Shown: piece by piece, positions 1 through 8,246 of the stretch
Numbering within the stretch: the stretch's first letter is position 1
How the letters are laid out: each line of letters begins with the position of its first letter
Assembly (NCBI GenBank): GCA_016868915.1
Contig: VGFL01000007.1
Span: forward strand, 1 to 47,518
Length of the DNA stretch: 47,518 nt
Origin: Bacteroidota bacterium
Lineage (GTDB): Bacteria > Bacteroidota > Bacteroidia > Flavobacteriales_D > Crocinitomicaceae
Direction of reading: 5' to 3'
Made by a program: the position numbers and the translations under genes
Notes under the pieces: generated by a model
Databases searched by the model: none
What the model saw: the letters and a program-made list of their open reading frames with translations, nothing else
What the model was told of the DNA's origin: nothing

Positions 1-278
1 ATACCTCCACGGCAAGTGTCGAAGAGTCTGAAATTTCTGTAAATATTTTCCCAAATCCTGTTAATGACTTATTGATAATCCAATTAAATGGATTGAATAA
101 ATCTGATCTTCAGGTTGAATTAATTGATCCTAACGGGCGAGTAGTTATTCAACAGCTAATTAAACAAGGAAGTACAATTGGATATATTGATGTATCGACA
201 ATTTATTCAGGTAATTACTTTATAAAAATCATATCTGTTAATCAAATAAAAACTTTTCCGGTTGTAATTTCGGAATAA
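1..278 (+). CDS. C-terminal fragment of a T9SS type A-sorted secreted protein (5' truncated)
   Basis: The reading frame is open from base 3 and stops at 276-278; the start lies outside the window. The visible ~90 residues contain the motif VNIFPNPVNDLL followed by alternating beta strands, a GRVV turn and a final VVIS segment. This is the pattern of the Por secretion system C-terminal sorting domain (TIGR04183, type A). In that family the domain directs export through the type IX secretion system across the outer membrane and is then removed or exchanged for an anionic LPS anchor. The cargo domain cannot be seen, so the protein's function is unknown. A TTG at 72 is internal, not a start. The sorting-domain call is confident. 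Confidence 0.85.
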   Translation, partial: TSTASVEESEISVNIFPNPVNDLLIIQLNGLNKSDLQVELIDPNGRVVIQQLIKQGSTIGYIDVSTIYSGNYFIKIISVNQIKTFPVVISE

Positions 279-324
279 GTGAGCTAACATATACTTTCTT
301 TACCCAGCACTTATAAAGGCTTGA

Positions 325-1341
325 CTATTCTTCTTTGCAGAGTCCTGCTATCTCATGAAATGTATCATGAATTGCTGTCAGTTTTTTAAATATCAATTTA
401 TCAGATATCTTTCTACCGATTGTTAAATACCTATTCAAATCATTGGTTTGCTTTTCAAGTTTATGTAATGATTTGGACATTGTCGCTTCTTCTGTAGGGT
501 TTAATACAGGTATCTCTGAATTTTTCAGCAAATAGGCATTTACTTTTAATTCATTATTTCTCTCAATAATTGGCTTAAAATCAGATTTTTCAGCGGCATG
601 AAAAGTGGCTGACATAACTTTATGAAATGCTTTTAATTCAGGCCAATTATCTTGTTTAATTTTTTCTAAAGTTGGATCTTTTATCGCCGCTTGATATTTT
701 TCTGAAATAACACCCCAATCTAGAATGCTCCATATCGCGTAAATGTAATCGTTTCGTTTATTTTGATGTTTTAGATAGTATGCGTGCTCCCATACATCAA
801 TTCCTATAATCGGTATACCTCTCTCTGATATAACATCCATAAGTGGATTATCTTGATTCCCCGTATGAGTGACCTGCAATTTTCCATCTGGATTAACAAT
901 AAGCCAAGCCCACCCCGAACCAAACCTTATCATTGCGGCTTGTTGTAATTTGGTTTGTAAAGAATCTAATTTCCCAAAACTTTCTTCAATTGCCTTAAGC
1001 AGAATTTCGTCAGGGCTAGAATTAGATTTAGGAGTCAAAATTTCCCAAAATAACGAATGATTGTAATGACCACCCGCATTATTTCTTATCGTCTCGGAAA
1101 AATAGGATGTATTTATTAATAGATTATTCAAAGAAAATTTCTCGAGTTTAGTTCCTTGAATTGCCTTATTTAGATTATTTACGTATGTCTGATGATGTTT
1201 TGAATGATGAATCTCCATTGTCTTTGCGTCAATAAATGGCTCGTAATCTGTATAAGCGAATTTAAGACTAGGTAATTGAAAGGTTTGCGCCCAACTGAAC
1301 GAAATAAATAAAACTAAATTTAAAGTAATGAACTTTTTCAA
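325..1341 (-). CDS. Secreted Fe/Mn-family superoxide dismutase with an extra C-terminal helical domain
   Basis: Converts superoxide to oxygen and hydrogen peroxide. No ATG is available at the N-terminus: the frame reaches a TTG at 1416, and a second TTG at 1341 opens a clean signal peptide (MKKFITLNLVLFISFSWAQ). I therefore choose 1341 (338 aa). The SOD domain covers about the first 220 residues. It has the four metal ligands: His in EIHHSKHH, His in GGHYNHSLFW, and Asp and His in DVWEHAYY. Gln lies in GNQDNPLM, the position typical of Mn-type enzymes, so Mn is more likely than Fe. Beyond the normal end there are ~108 further residues, predicted helical, with His pairs in AFHKVMSATFH and IHDTFHEIAGLC. 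I do not recognise this domain by name. Classical SODs are ~200 aa, so this is a fusion. The signal peptide implies periplasmic or outer-surface action. Confidence 0.88.
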   Translation of the reverse strand: MKKFITLNLVLFISFSWAQTFQLPSLKFAYTDYEPFIDAKTMEIHHSKHHQTYVNNLNKAIQGTKLEKFSLNNLLINTSYFSETIRNNAGGHYNHSLFWEILTPKSNSSPDEILLKAIEESFGKLDSLQTKLQQAAMIRFGSGWAWLIVNPDGKLQVTHTGNQDNPLMDVISERGIPIIGIDVWEHAYYLKHQNKRNDYIYAIWSILDWGVISEKYQAAIKDPTLEKIKQDNWPELKAFHKVMSATFHAAEKSDFKPIIERNNELKVNAYLLKNSEIPVLNPTEEATMSKSLHKLEKQTNDLNRYLTIGRKISDKLIFKKLTAIHDTFHEIAGLCKEE

Positions 1342-1565
1342 ACGGAAAATTTTATGTAAAAATACAATATTTATTTTTTCAATGAACTGATACAAATATT
1401 CAATTTTTCTCAGCAAATATTCATTTCGTTAAATATTCATCAGAAACATTTTTATATTTCGCTTAGTTATTCAAAAGAAGGTTATATTTTTTTAAATCTC
1501 ACTGCTTAATGAAGCAGTTTTAAAAGAGTTTGGTAGTTCTTGCATTGAAAATTATAACCTGCTTT

Positions 1566-1591
1566 TTCACATATGTTGCAGCATATGTGAA
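1566..1591. repeat. Perfect 10-bp inverted repeat upstream of the SOD gene
   Basis: Arms TTCACATATG and CATATGTGAA are exact reverse complements around a 6-base spacer (TTGCAG). It lies in the ~280-base gap between the cyclase gene and the SOD start, 225-250 bases upstream of the latter. No T-run follows on either strand, so it does not look like a terminator. It could be an operator for a dimeric regulator or an RNA hairpin in a long leader; the sequence does not decide. The remainder of the gap shows two near-consensus -7 motifs (reverse complements of CAAATATT at 1393-1400 and 1414-1421). Confidence 0.5.
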
Positions 1592-1620
1592 CGGAACATT
1601 TAGAATTTATTTGGTTTTGG

Positions 1621-2403
1621 TTAAAAACGGTCACTATTTGTGGCCGTTTTAATTTCGTATAGTACCGGTCGACAAGGGCTCGCATCGTTCTCAATCGGCG
1701 CCACTTGCATCTCTAGAATATAGTCACCATCAACAATCTCTGAGCTAACATAAACTAATTCGGTTATCGTTCTATCCATATCAGGATTTTCCGGTACTCG
1801 CCAAAAGCGATGATGAAACGCAAGACGACCGCCATCTATTTCTCGATCTACGGACGGTAAGTCTGTAAGAAAATGAATAACGTTACACTCATTTAACACA
1901 TCAACAACTTTTTCTTCAAAAAATGGTGGATTTGTATTGGAATAATTATTTTCTACTTTCATTTCATCATTGGGTATCGTCCGAACAATAACAGCATCTA
2001 AATTTTTTCTTTTACCAATCAACTCTCGCATCTGATCATGGGTTATTACGTGATCCATTACCTCATAATTTGTATTATATGTTGCACTTGGTTTTACCGA
2101 AATCAACAATGCTCTGAAAATAAAATTTTTAATTACTCCATTTATAGAATGAACTTTGGGGGTAATGTGTCCACACGATTCCGTGTGAGTTCCATGGCCA
2201 TGCGGATTGAAAAAAATATTTCTAAAATTTACTTTACCTCCCTCGTCTACTGATCCTAAAAAAAAATCATTTCTAACTGGAGTAATTTCTGGTTTTTCTA
2301 AGTACCATGCACGTACAGAATTTTCGTTATTCGATATAGGAATAGAAATATCTAGGGGTTTTTCGGTATCGATACATTCATTATTTGAAAGATACAATTT
2401 CAT
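1621..2403 (-). CDS. Cyclase-family metal-dependent hydrolase (kynurenine formamidase fold)
   Basis: Member of the cyclase family (PF04199), whose best known member is kynurenine formamidase KynB. It carries the metal-binding signature region HGHGTHTESCGHI, related to the family's HxGTHxDxPxH motif, and a C-terminal DGDYILEMQVAPIENDASP segment matching the family's end. The start is ATG at 2403 (MKLYLSNN); the longer frame from 2421 adds residues with no support. Length is 260 aa, slightly above the usual 210-220. The substrate cannot be assigned: no tryptophan-degradation genes are nearby and the neighbours are unrelated. The last codons lie in a terminator hairpin (1624-1650). It is divergent from the polyprenyl synthetase gene across 80 bases. 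Confidence 0.85.
   Translation of the reverse strand: MKLYLSNNECIDTEKPLDISIPISNNENSVRAWYLEKPEITPVRNDFFLGSVDEGGKVNFRNIFFNPHGHGTHTESCGHITPKVHSINGVIKNFIFRALLISVKPSATYNTNYEVMDHVITHDQMRELIGKRKNLDAVIVRTIPNDEMKVENNYSNTNPPFFEEKVVDVLNECNVIHFLTDLPSVDREIDGGRLAFHHRFWRVPENPDMDRTITELVYVSSEIVDGDYILEMQVAPIENDASPCRPVLYEIKTATNSDRF
1624..1650 (-). terminator. Intrinsic terminator overlapping the 3' end of the cyclase gene
   Basis: On the minus strand an 11-bp stem (AAAACGGCCAC / GTGACCGTTTT, one G-T pair, 5-base loop) is followed by further T residues. The stem encodes the last residues of the cyclase, and the stop codon sits in the T-run. The A-tract/T-tract symmetry means it could also work on the plus strand. 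Confidence 0.6.
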
Positions 2404-2471
2404 GAAAACGAAAATAAGCAAACTTCTTGTAATAAATTACAAACAAAATAAGAACTTAATTTTTTATAGAC

Positions 2472-2479
2472 TAACTTTG
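2472..2479 (+). promoter_or_regulatory. Bacteroidota -7 promoter motif (TAACTTTG) before the polyprenyl synthetase operon
   Basis: The motif matches TAnnTTTG, the -7 element recognised by the primary sigma factor of Bacteroidota. It ends 4 bases before the ATG at 2484, so the predicted transcript begins at or beside the start codon. No clear -33 TTTG was found at the right distance. Confidence 0.45.
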
Positions 2480-2483
2480 CTCT

Positions 2484-3455
2484 ATGAGTATCATACATCA
2501 AATAATCGCGCCTGTCAAGCAAGAAATGATTGAATTTGAAACCAAGTTTAGAGACAGTATGCACTCCGATGCAGCGATGCTCGATAAAGTCACGCACTAC
2601 ATTATTAAGAGAAAAGGCAAGCAAGTTCGCCCACTATTCGTTTTTTTATGCGCTAAAATGTTGGGCGAGGTAACGCCTAAAACATATGATGCAGCGACAT
2701 TAATTGAATTATTACATACCGCAACACTTGTTCATGATGATGTCGTTGACGATGCGAATGAACGACGTGGCTATTTTTCGATTAATGCTTTATGGAAAAA
2801 CAAAATCGCAGTGCTAGTTGGAGACTATATGTTATCAAAAATCCTACTTCTTTCAATTTATAAAAAAAATCCTGATTTATTAGAAATAATTGCACGATCT
2901 GTCAAAGATATGAGTGAAGGAGAATTACTACAAATTGAAAAAGCACGCTTACTTGATATAAATGAAACGATTTATTTTGAAATAATTAGAAAAAAAACCG
3001 CATCTTTAATCGCCTCGTGCTGTGAAAGTGCCGCACTTTCATCGGGAAATAATGAAAACCAAGAAAAAATGCGTTTGTTTGGCGAATATATTGGCATAGC
3101 CTTTCAGATAAAAGATGATATTTTTGACTACGGAAAACCCGGAAAAATTGGTAAACCAACCGGTATTGATATTCGAGAGCGAAAACTAACATTACCAATT
3201 ATATTTACGTTGAATAATTCGACCAAGGAAGTTCGAAGAGAATTAATCAATATCATAAAAAACAAAAATGAATTGAGTAAGTCAATAAACCGAGCGATTA
3301 TCTTAGTAAAAGAAAATGGAGGTATTGAATATAGCCATGAGCAAATGTTGATCTATTCTATAAAGGCACTAGAGATTATTAAAGACTTTCCTGAAAATGA
3401 AGCCAAAAAATCACTAAAATTACTTGTTGATTACACCATAAATCGTGAAATTTAA
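2484..3455 (+). CDS. Polyprenyl diphosphate synthase (IspB-like, trans-isoprenyl diphosphate synthase)
   Basis: Extends farnesyl or geranylgeranyl diphosphate with isopentenyl diphosphate to make the long side chain of the respiratory quinone; this fits a menaquinone user, and men genes lie elsewhere in the window. Both aspartate-rich motifs are intact: HDDVVDD (about residue 90) and KDDIFDY (about 211), with KGKQVRP near residue 45 and ERKLTLP near 232. At 323 aa it has the usual family length. The start at 2484 gives the N-terminus typical of Bacteroidota homologues. It is the first gene of a six-gene operon; the next gene begins 3 bases after its stop. Chain length cannot be predicted reliably by eye. 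Confidence 0.93.
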   Translation: MSIIHQIIAPVKQEMIEFETKFRDSMHSDAAMLDKVTHYIIKRKGKQVRPLFVFLCAKMLGEVTPKTYDAATLIELLHTATLVHDDVVDDANERRGYFSINALWKNKIAVLVGDYMLSKILLLSIYKKNPDLLEIIARSVKDMSEGELLQIEKARLLDINETIYFEIIRKKTASLIASCCESAALSSGNNENQEKMRLFGEYIGIAFQIKDDIFDYGKPGKIGKPTGIDIRERKLTLPIIFTLNNSTKEVRRELINIIKNKNELSKSINRAIILVKENGGIEYSHEQMLIYSIKALEIIKDFPENEAKKSLKLLVDYTINREI

Positions 3456-3458
3456 GTT

Positions 3459-3932
3459 ATGAAATATAGTGTCATTTTTATTATTATTATTCTTTTTACT
3501 TCCTGTGATCAGGGTGAGACTAAAAAAAGTAATAATCCTTTAATCGAAGTAAAAAATGGAGTTGAAACAATCTGGTATCCTGGTAAAACCCAAATAAAGT
3601 ATCGAAGGGAATATGACTCCCAAAATAAAAGACATGGAAAATGGGTATTATACAATCCTGAAGGTAAGGTCATGTCAAGTTCATTTTATGAAAATGGAAA
3701 AAAAACTGGAGTTTGGCTCGTGAATCATTCAAACGGAACACTGAACTACACTGGTGAATATAAAAACGATAAAAAGGTTGGAATTTGGGTATTCTATTCT
3801 GTTACAGGTGATAAACTTATTGAAAACCTTTACGATCCAAACGGCAAATTAATAAAAAGCGAAAAGTATAACTCAACTGGTGTTGACAGCACAAACACAA
3901 AATTAAAAAAAGAAAAAATCAGTAAAAAATAG
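3459..3932 (+). CDS. MORN/YwqK-type repeat lipoprotein
   Basis: A 157-residue protein with a lipoprotein signal peptide (hydrophobic run then LFTSC lipobox, Cys about residue 16). About three copies of the degenerate G-x-W-x-x-Y repeat follow (HGKWVLYNPEGK, TGVWLVNHSNG, VGIWVFYSVTGDK). This is the MORN-2 / YwqK family, often labelled antitoxin on weak grounds. No toxin partner is present, so I do not adopt that role. The C-terminus is lysine-rich. It lies 3 bases after the polyprenyl synthetase stop and 6 bases before dnaG, so it is co-transcribed with essential genes. Its function is unknown; envelope attachment is inferred from the lipobox. Confidence 0.8.
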   Translation: MKYSVIFIIIILFTSCDQGETKKSNNPLIEVKNGVETIWYPGKTQIKYRREYDSQNKRHGKWVLYNPEGKVMSSSFYENGKKTGVWLVNHSNGTLNYTGEYKNDKKVGIWVFYSVTGDKLIENLYDPNGKLIKSEKYNSTGVDSTNTKLKKEKISKK

Positions 3933-3938
3933 ATAAAA

Positions 3939-5894
3939 GTGAATAAAATCCCTTCTCATATAATCGATGAAATCATGCAAACCGCGAGAATAGAAGAAGT
4001 TATTGGATCTTTTGTTAATCTTAAAAGAGCTGGTTCAAATTTAAAAGGACTAAGTCCATTTACGGATGAAAAAACACCATCTTTCGTCGTTTCTCCGGCC
4101 AAACAAATCTTTAAGTGTTTTTCAACGGGTAAAGGTGGAACGGTTGTTTCTTTTCTTATGGAAAAAGAACATTTTAGTTATCCAGAGGCATTAAAATGGT
4201 TAGCAAATAAATACAATATTACTATTCCAGTTGAGAGAGAGTCAACCGCTGAGGAATTAGCAATTTTAAATGAACGGGACAGTTTGTATATCATAAATGA
4301 TTTCGCACGTAATTATTTTGTTAATCAAATGAATGAATCAGATGAGGGTAAGGCAATCGGCCTTTCTTATTTTGAGGAACGAGGATTTCGCAAGGATATA
4401 ATTGAAAAGTTCCAATTAGGATATTGCTTGAATAAAGGAGATGACTTCACAAAAGCGTCTTTAGAGAAGGGATACAAAATCGAGTACTTAGAAAAAGTAG
4501 GCTTGGTAAAAACGAAAGATGATCGCCATTTTGATTTTTTTAGGGGACGAGTTATGTTTCCAATTCATAGCGTTAGCGGAAGAGTTCTTGGCTTTGGTGG
4601 GCGATCACTTTTAAATGATAAAAAGATTGCCAAGTATTTCAACTCACCTGAAAGTTTGATCTACAATAAAAGTGAGATTTTATATGGCCTCTACTTTGCC
4701 AAAGGGGACATTATCAAATATGATAATTGTTTCTTGTGCGAAGGGTATACAGATGTCATTTCTCTTTATCAGGTTGGTCTTACTAATGTTGTAGCGTCCT
4801 CCGGTACATCTCTTACCAAAGATCAAATTAAACTAATTCGACGATACACCCAAAATATTACGATTCTTTATGATGGTGATTCTGCTGGTATAAAAGCTTC
4901 TTTTAGAGGAATAGATTTAATTCTTGAGGAAGGAATGAATGTAAAAGTAGTTCTTTTTCCTGATGGAGAGGATCCTGACTCATTTGCAAAAAAGAATAGT
5001 ACGTCTGAACTTGAGTCATATGTGAGTAAAAATACACAAGATTTTATTTCATTTAAAGCAGCTATTTTATTAGATGAATCAAATGATGATCCTTTGAAAA
5101 AAGCCGAGTTGATTAAAGATATAATTCACTCAGTCTCTTTAATTCCCAACTCGATCACAAGATCTGTTTATATTCAAAAAATTTCTACTCTCTTCGGAAT
5201 AGAAGAAACCATCATTTCAAATGAAGTACTAAAACGACGGCGCGCTGCACTTTCAAATCAATTGAATGCTCCTGAATTGAAAGAAATTCCTATTGAAAAG
5301 CCTGAGGGGCATAAAAATCAATCCATAACTACTGTTGAGAAAAAGCAAAACCATTTTCATGAATATGAATTGTTGCGATTAATGTTAAAATATGGAACTT
5401 TAGAAATAACCTCCACCGTTGCCGATAAGGAAATAGTTACAAGTATTATTGAATTTATCTGCCATGAAATTACACGAGATGAATTATCTTTTGAAAATGA
5501 GTTATACGCAAAAATATTTTCTGTTTTTCTTGACGGTCTTTCAGAAAAAACGCTGTATACTACAAGCTACTTCAAACGGCTAGAAGATCAAGAAATCGTT
5601 CAGTTAGTCAGTGATATTGAATCAACAGAATATGAAATTAGTCCAATGTGGCTCTCAAAATATAAGATTGAGGTAAGAACAGAACTTGATTACCTGTACG
5701 AATTGGCAACAGAGGCAATTTATCACTTCAAAACAAAAATAATTGATCAAAAGATTAAAGCAATTCAACTTGAATTGCAAAAAAATGAATCACTAAATGA
5801 GGAAGAAATGTTATTTTTACTAGCAGAACAAATGAATTATCAACGTGTAAAAAAAGTATTTACCGATAAACTCGGTAGGATCATAACTGAGTAA
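3939..5894 (+). CDS. dnaG: DNA primase DnaG
   Basis: Makes RNA primers at the replication fork and works with the DnaB helicase encoded at 12291-13841. The start is GTG at 3939, since the N-terminal pattern IPSHIIDEIMQTARIEEVI matches the family and the next ATG falls inside it. Domains: N-terminal CHC2-type region (about 1-100), catalytic core and Toprim (about 180-360; EGYTDV, YDGDSAG, PDGEDPD), C-terminal helicase-binding region. The zinc site is degenerate: the four ligand positions read Ser39, Thr42, Cys60 and Thr63 instead of C, H, C, C. I recall similar loss in other Bacteroidota primases. Length 651 aa is normal. The stop overlaps the next ATG by one base. Confidence 0.96.
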   Translation: MNKIPSHIIDEIMQTARIEEVIGSFVNLKRAGSNLKGLSPFTDEKTPSFVVSPAKQIFKCFSTGKGGTVVSFLMEKEHFSYPEALKWLANKYNITIPVERESTAEELAILNERDSLYIINDFARNYFVNQMNESDEGKAIGLSYFEERGFRKDIIEKFQLGYCLNKGDDFTKASLEKGYKIEYLEKVGLVKTKDDRHFDFFRGRVMFPIHSVSGRVLGFGGRSLLNDKKIAKYFNSPESLIYNKSEILYGLYFAKGDIIKYDNCFLCEGYTDVISLYQVGLTNVVASSGTSLTKDQIKLIRRYTQNITILYDGDSAGIKASFRGIDLILEEGMNVKVVLFPDGEDPDSFAKKNSTSELESYVSKNTQDFISFKAAILLDESNDDPLKKAELIKDIIHSVSLIPNSITRSVYIQKISTLFGIEETIISNEVLKRRRAALSNQLNAPELKEIPIEKPEGHKNQSITTVEKKQNHFHEYELLRLMLKYGTLEITSTVADKEIVTSIIEFICHEITRDELSFENELYAKIFSVFLDGLSEKTLYTTSYFKRLEDQEIVQLVSDIESTEYEISPMWLSKYKIEVRTELDYLYELATEAIYHFKTKIIDQKIKAIQLELQKNESLNEEEMLFLLAEQMNYQRVKKVFTDKLGRIITE

Positions 5895-7000
5895 TGTTTT
5901 CAGCAACCATATTTAATATCGGTCCCTATCAAATCTGTTTTTGGAATATCATTTTACTCTCCATAATTTTTTTAATTGCTGTAATTTCCCGTCGAGTAAT
6001 ACATAGGTTACTGAAACGCTATCTTAAAAATGCAAATATTATTCTTGAAGGAAGACGAGTAACATGGTTAAAATTGTTCAGTCAGAGTGTTTATTTGTTG
6101 GCTTTATATATCGGAATTTTAAGTTTAAAATTCAATAATCCGTATGTTACATTTTCTGATTTTCTAAATTTTAATATTCTCAAGTTTACTAAATTCAAGC
6201 TCAATTTTTACCATTGTCTCATTTTAATCTCAATATTTTACGGTGCTAAAATTATGAGTAATGTTGTTAAACTTTATATATCAAGAAAATATAGAGAAAA
6301 CTCACAGTACGACAGAGGATCTGAATATGTTTATAATCAAATTGCGAAATATATAATTTATATTTTTAGTATTTTAATGAGTTTTCAAGTTCTTGAAATC
6401 GACTTAACAATTTTACTTACAGGTTCAGCAGCTCTTTTGGTTGGACTTGGGCTTGGGTTACAGGACGTATTCAAAGATATGATCGCAGGAATTGTCCTTT
6501 TATTTGAAGGAAATGTAAAAGTTGGGGATATAGTTGAAATTTCAAGTACAGGAAAATCATCCGGAATTATTGCAAAAATTTTAAGAATTAATGTACGAAC
6601 GACCCAAATTGAAACCCGCGAAGGAAACGTCATAATCATTCCAAATACAAGACTAACCCAAGATAACGTAGAAAATTGGAGTCACGGTTCTGAATTATCA
6701 AGATTTACAATTCTTGTTACAGTAAATTATGGATCAAATTCGGAATTAGTTACACGATTGCTTAAACAGGCCGCTCTAGCTCATCCAAAAGTAAAAAAGA
6801 ACCAACCCGTGCTTGTCAGACTATCAAATTTTAGTGACAATGGCTTGGAAATGGAGCTCATATTCTGGGCCGATCAGAGTTGGGATATCAATAATTATAA
6901 ATCTGAAATTCGCATGGAAATAGACCGCCTATTCAGAGAATATAAAATAACAATACCATATCCTCAGCGCGTGATTCATCAGGGAAATAATATAATTTAG
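5894..7000 (+). CDS. MscS-family mechanosensitive ion channel
   Basis: An inner-membrane channel that opens under membrane tension to release solutes during osmotic downshock. The 368 residues contain about five hydrophobic segments (roughly 15-35, 55-75, 103-125, 150-168, 172-190). They are followed by the MscS pore-lining region rich in Gly and Ala (LVGLGLGLQDVFKD) and the beta domain entry GDIVEI, then the cytoplasmic vestibule with INVRTTQIETREG and the NW turn. Compared with E. coli MscS (286 aa) it has additional N-terminal helices, as in the YbdG/YnaI-type members. It overlaps dnaG by one base (TAATG), suggesting translational coupling. Confidence 0.92.
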   Translation: MFSATIFNIGPYQICFWNIILLSIIFLIAVISRRVIHRLLKRYLKNANIILEGRRVTWLKLFSQSVYLLALYIGILSLKFNNPYVTFSDFLNFNILKFTKFKLNFYHCLILISIFYGAKIMSNVVKLYISRKYRENSQYDRGSEYVYNQIAKYIIYIFSILMSFQVLEIDLTILLTGSAALLVGLGLGLQDVFKDMIAGIVLLFEGNVKVGDIVEISSTGKSSGIIAKILRINVRTTQIETREGNVIIIPNTRLTQDNVENWSHGSELSRFTILVTVNYGSNSELVTRLLKQAALAHPKVKKNQPVLVRLSNFSDNGLEMELIFWADQSWDINNYKSEIRMEIDRLFREYKITIPYPQRVIHQGNNII

Positions 7001-7010
7001 AGTTAATTCA

Positions 7011-8246
7011 ATGGTTGATATCGTTCCATTTAAAGCAATTCGTCCTACTCGTGATAAAGTTCATCTCGTTGCAGCAAGACCTTATTACTCCTATAAAAAA
7101 AATGTACTCAAGGCAAAATTAGAGGATAATTCTTTCACCTTTTTAAGAATCATAAATCCAGAATTCAATAAGGCAATAAAAACTGAACCGAATTCAAAAG
7201 AACGTTTTTCGCTCGTTCGTGAAAAATATGCTGAATTCATCAAGGAAAAAATCCTAATACGAGAAAATGAAAATGCCTTTTACATCTATCAACAAACAAA
7301 AAATGGACATAAATTTTATGGGATTATTGCAGGAGCTAGTATTGATGATTATGAAAAAGGTAGAATAAAAAAGCATGAAGAAACAATCACTTCAAGAGAG
7401 ACTCTGTTCGTGAGTTATCTAGACATTGTGGGATATAACGCTGAGCCTGTTTTGCTTTCTCATTCCACACATGACGAGTTAGATAAAGCATTGTTAGGGT
7501 TGATGCAAGAGCGACCTGAATATGAATTTACGACCACTGATAAGATCAAACACGAAGTTTGGGTGATCAAAGGAAAAAATATTGATTTGATAAACAAGTT
7601 TTTTGAAGAAATTGATTCCTTATATATTGCCGACGGACATCATCGTTGTGCGTCATCCGCAGGTTTGCGAAAAAAAAGATCTAAAAAAGAAGTTAAGAAA
7701 TACAAAAACGAAAATTACTTCCTCGCGTTCATAATGGATGAACAAAAAATGCAAATAGCAGAATTCAATCGATTGGTAAAAACGCTTAATAATTTGTCAA
7801 AAGAAGAATTTTTATTAAAATTAACTGAAATTGGTTCACTTACAAAAATTGACTCAGCAGATAAACCGACTATCGAGCACCAATTAACCATTTATATAGA
7901 TTCGGATTGGTATACATTGAATTTCGATAATTCCCTTATTCCTTTCAAGGATCCTGTAAAATCGTTAGACACTTATCTTTTAACAGAATTAATTTTAAAA
8001 CCAATCCTAGGAATTCAGGATTTAAAAACCGACGAGAATATCAGTTTTGTGAGTGGTGCTGAACCCATTGAAAATATAGTAAATTCTGTTGATTCAAAGA
8101 AATACAAAATTGCCTTTATTCTCTTCCCTATTTCTATCAAACAAGTAAAAGCCGTAGCAGATGTAAGTGGAATTATGCCTCCTAAATCTACTTGGGTAGA
8201 ACCGAAATTGAGAAGTGGATTAACTATTTACAATATTAATGAGTAA
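7011..8246 (+). CDS. DUF1015 family protein
   Basis: Conserved 411-residue cytosolic protein of the DUF1015 family (PF06245). The recognisable block is SLYIADGHHRCASSAG near residues 203-218; the N-terminus begins with the family's PFKAIRP, and the C-terminal region has IMPPKSTWVEPKLRSGL. The ADGHHR block recalls motifs of ParB/SerK-like nucleotide-dependent kinases. In many Bacteroidota I recall this gene beside serine biosynthesis genes (serA, serC), but neither is present here. A role in serine or PLP-linked metabolism is therefore only an inference. Its last 8 bases overlap the start of yggS, a PLP homeostasis gene, so the two are translationally coupled. Confidence 0.85.
   Translation: MVDIVPFKAIRPTRDKVHLVAARPYYSYKKNVLKAKLEDNSFTFLRIINPEFNKAIKTEPNSKERFSLVREKYAEFIKEKILIRENENAFYIYQQTKNGHKFYGIIAGASIDDYEKGRIKKHEETITSRETLFVSYLDIVGYNAEPVLLSHSTHDELDKALLGLMQERPEYEFTTTDKIKHEVWVIKGKNIDLINKFFEEIDSLYIADGHHRCASSAGLRKKRSKKEVKKYKNENYFLAFIMDEQKMQIAEFNRLVKTLNNLSKEEFLLKLTEIGSLTKIDSADKPTIEHQLTIYIDSDWYTLNFDNSLIPFKDPVKSLDTYLLTELILKPILGIQDLKTDENISFVSGAEPIENIVNSVDSKKYKIAFILFPISIKQVKAVADVSGIMPPKSTWVEPKLRSGLTIYNINE

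Noticed and set aside
1566-1591. Crp/Fnr-type operator
   Set aside because: The half sites are in the opposite orientation (TTCACA ... TGTGAA) to the TGTGA-N6-TCACA arrangement, so it does not match that family.
1506-1694. 62-residue open frame on the minus strand
   Set aside because: It overlaps the cyclase 3' end in another frame, contains the palindrome and the terminator, and shows no protein-like pattern.
3459-3932. Toxin-antitoxin system
   Set aside because: Only the YwqK-like repeat name suggests it; there is no toxin gene and the protein is a lipoprotein.
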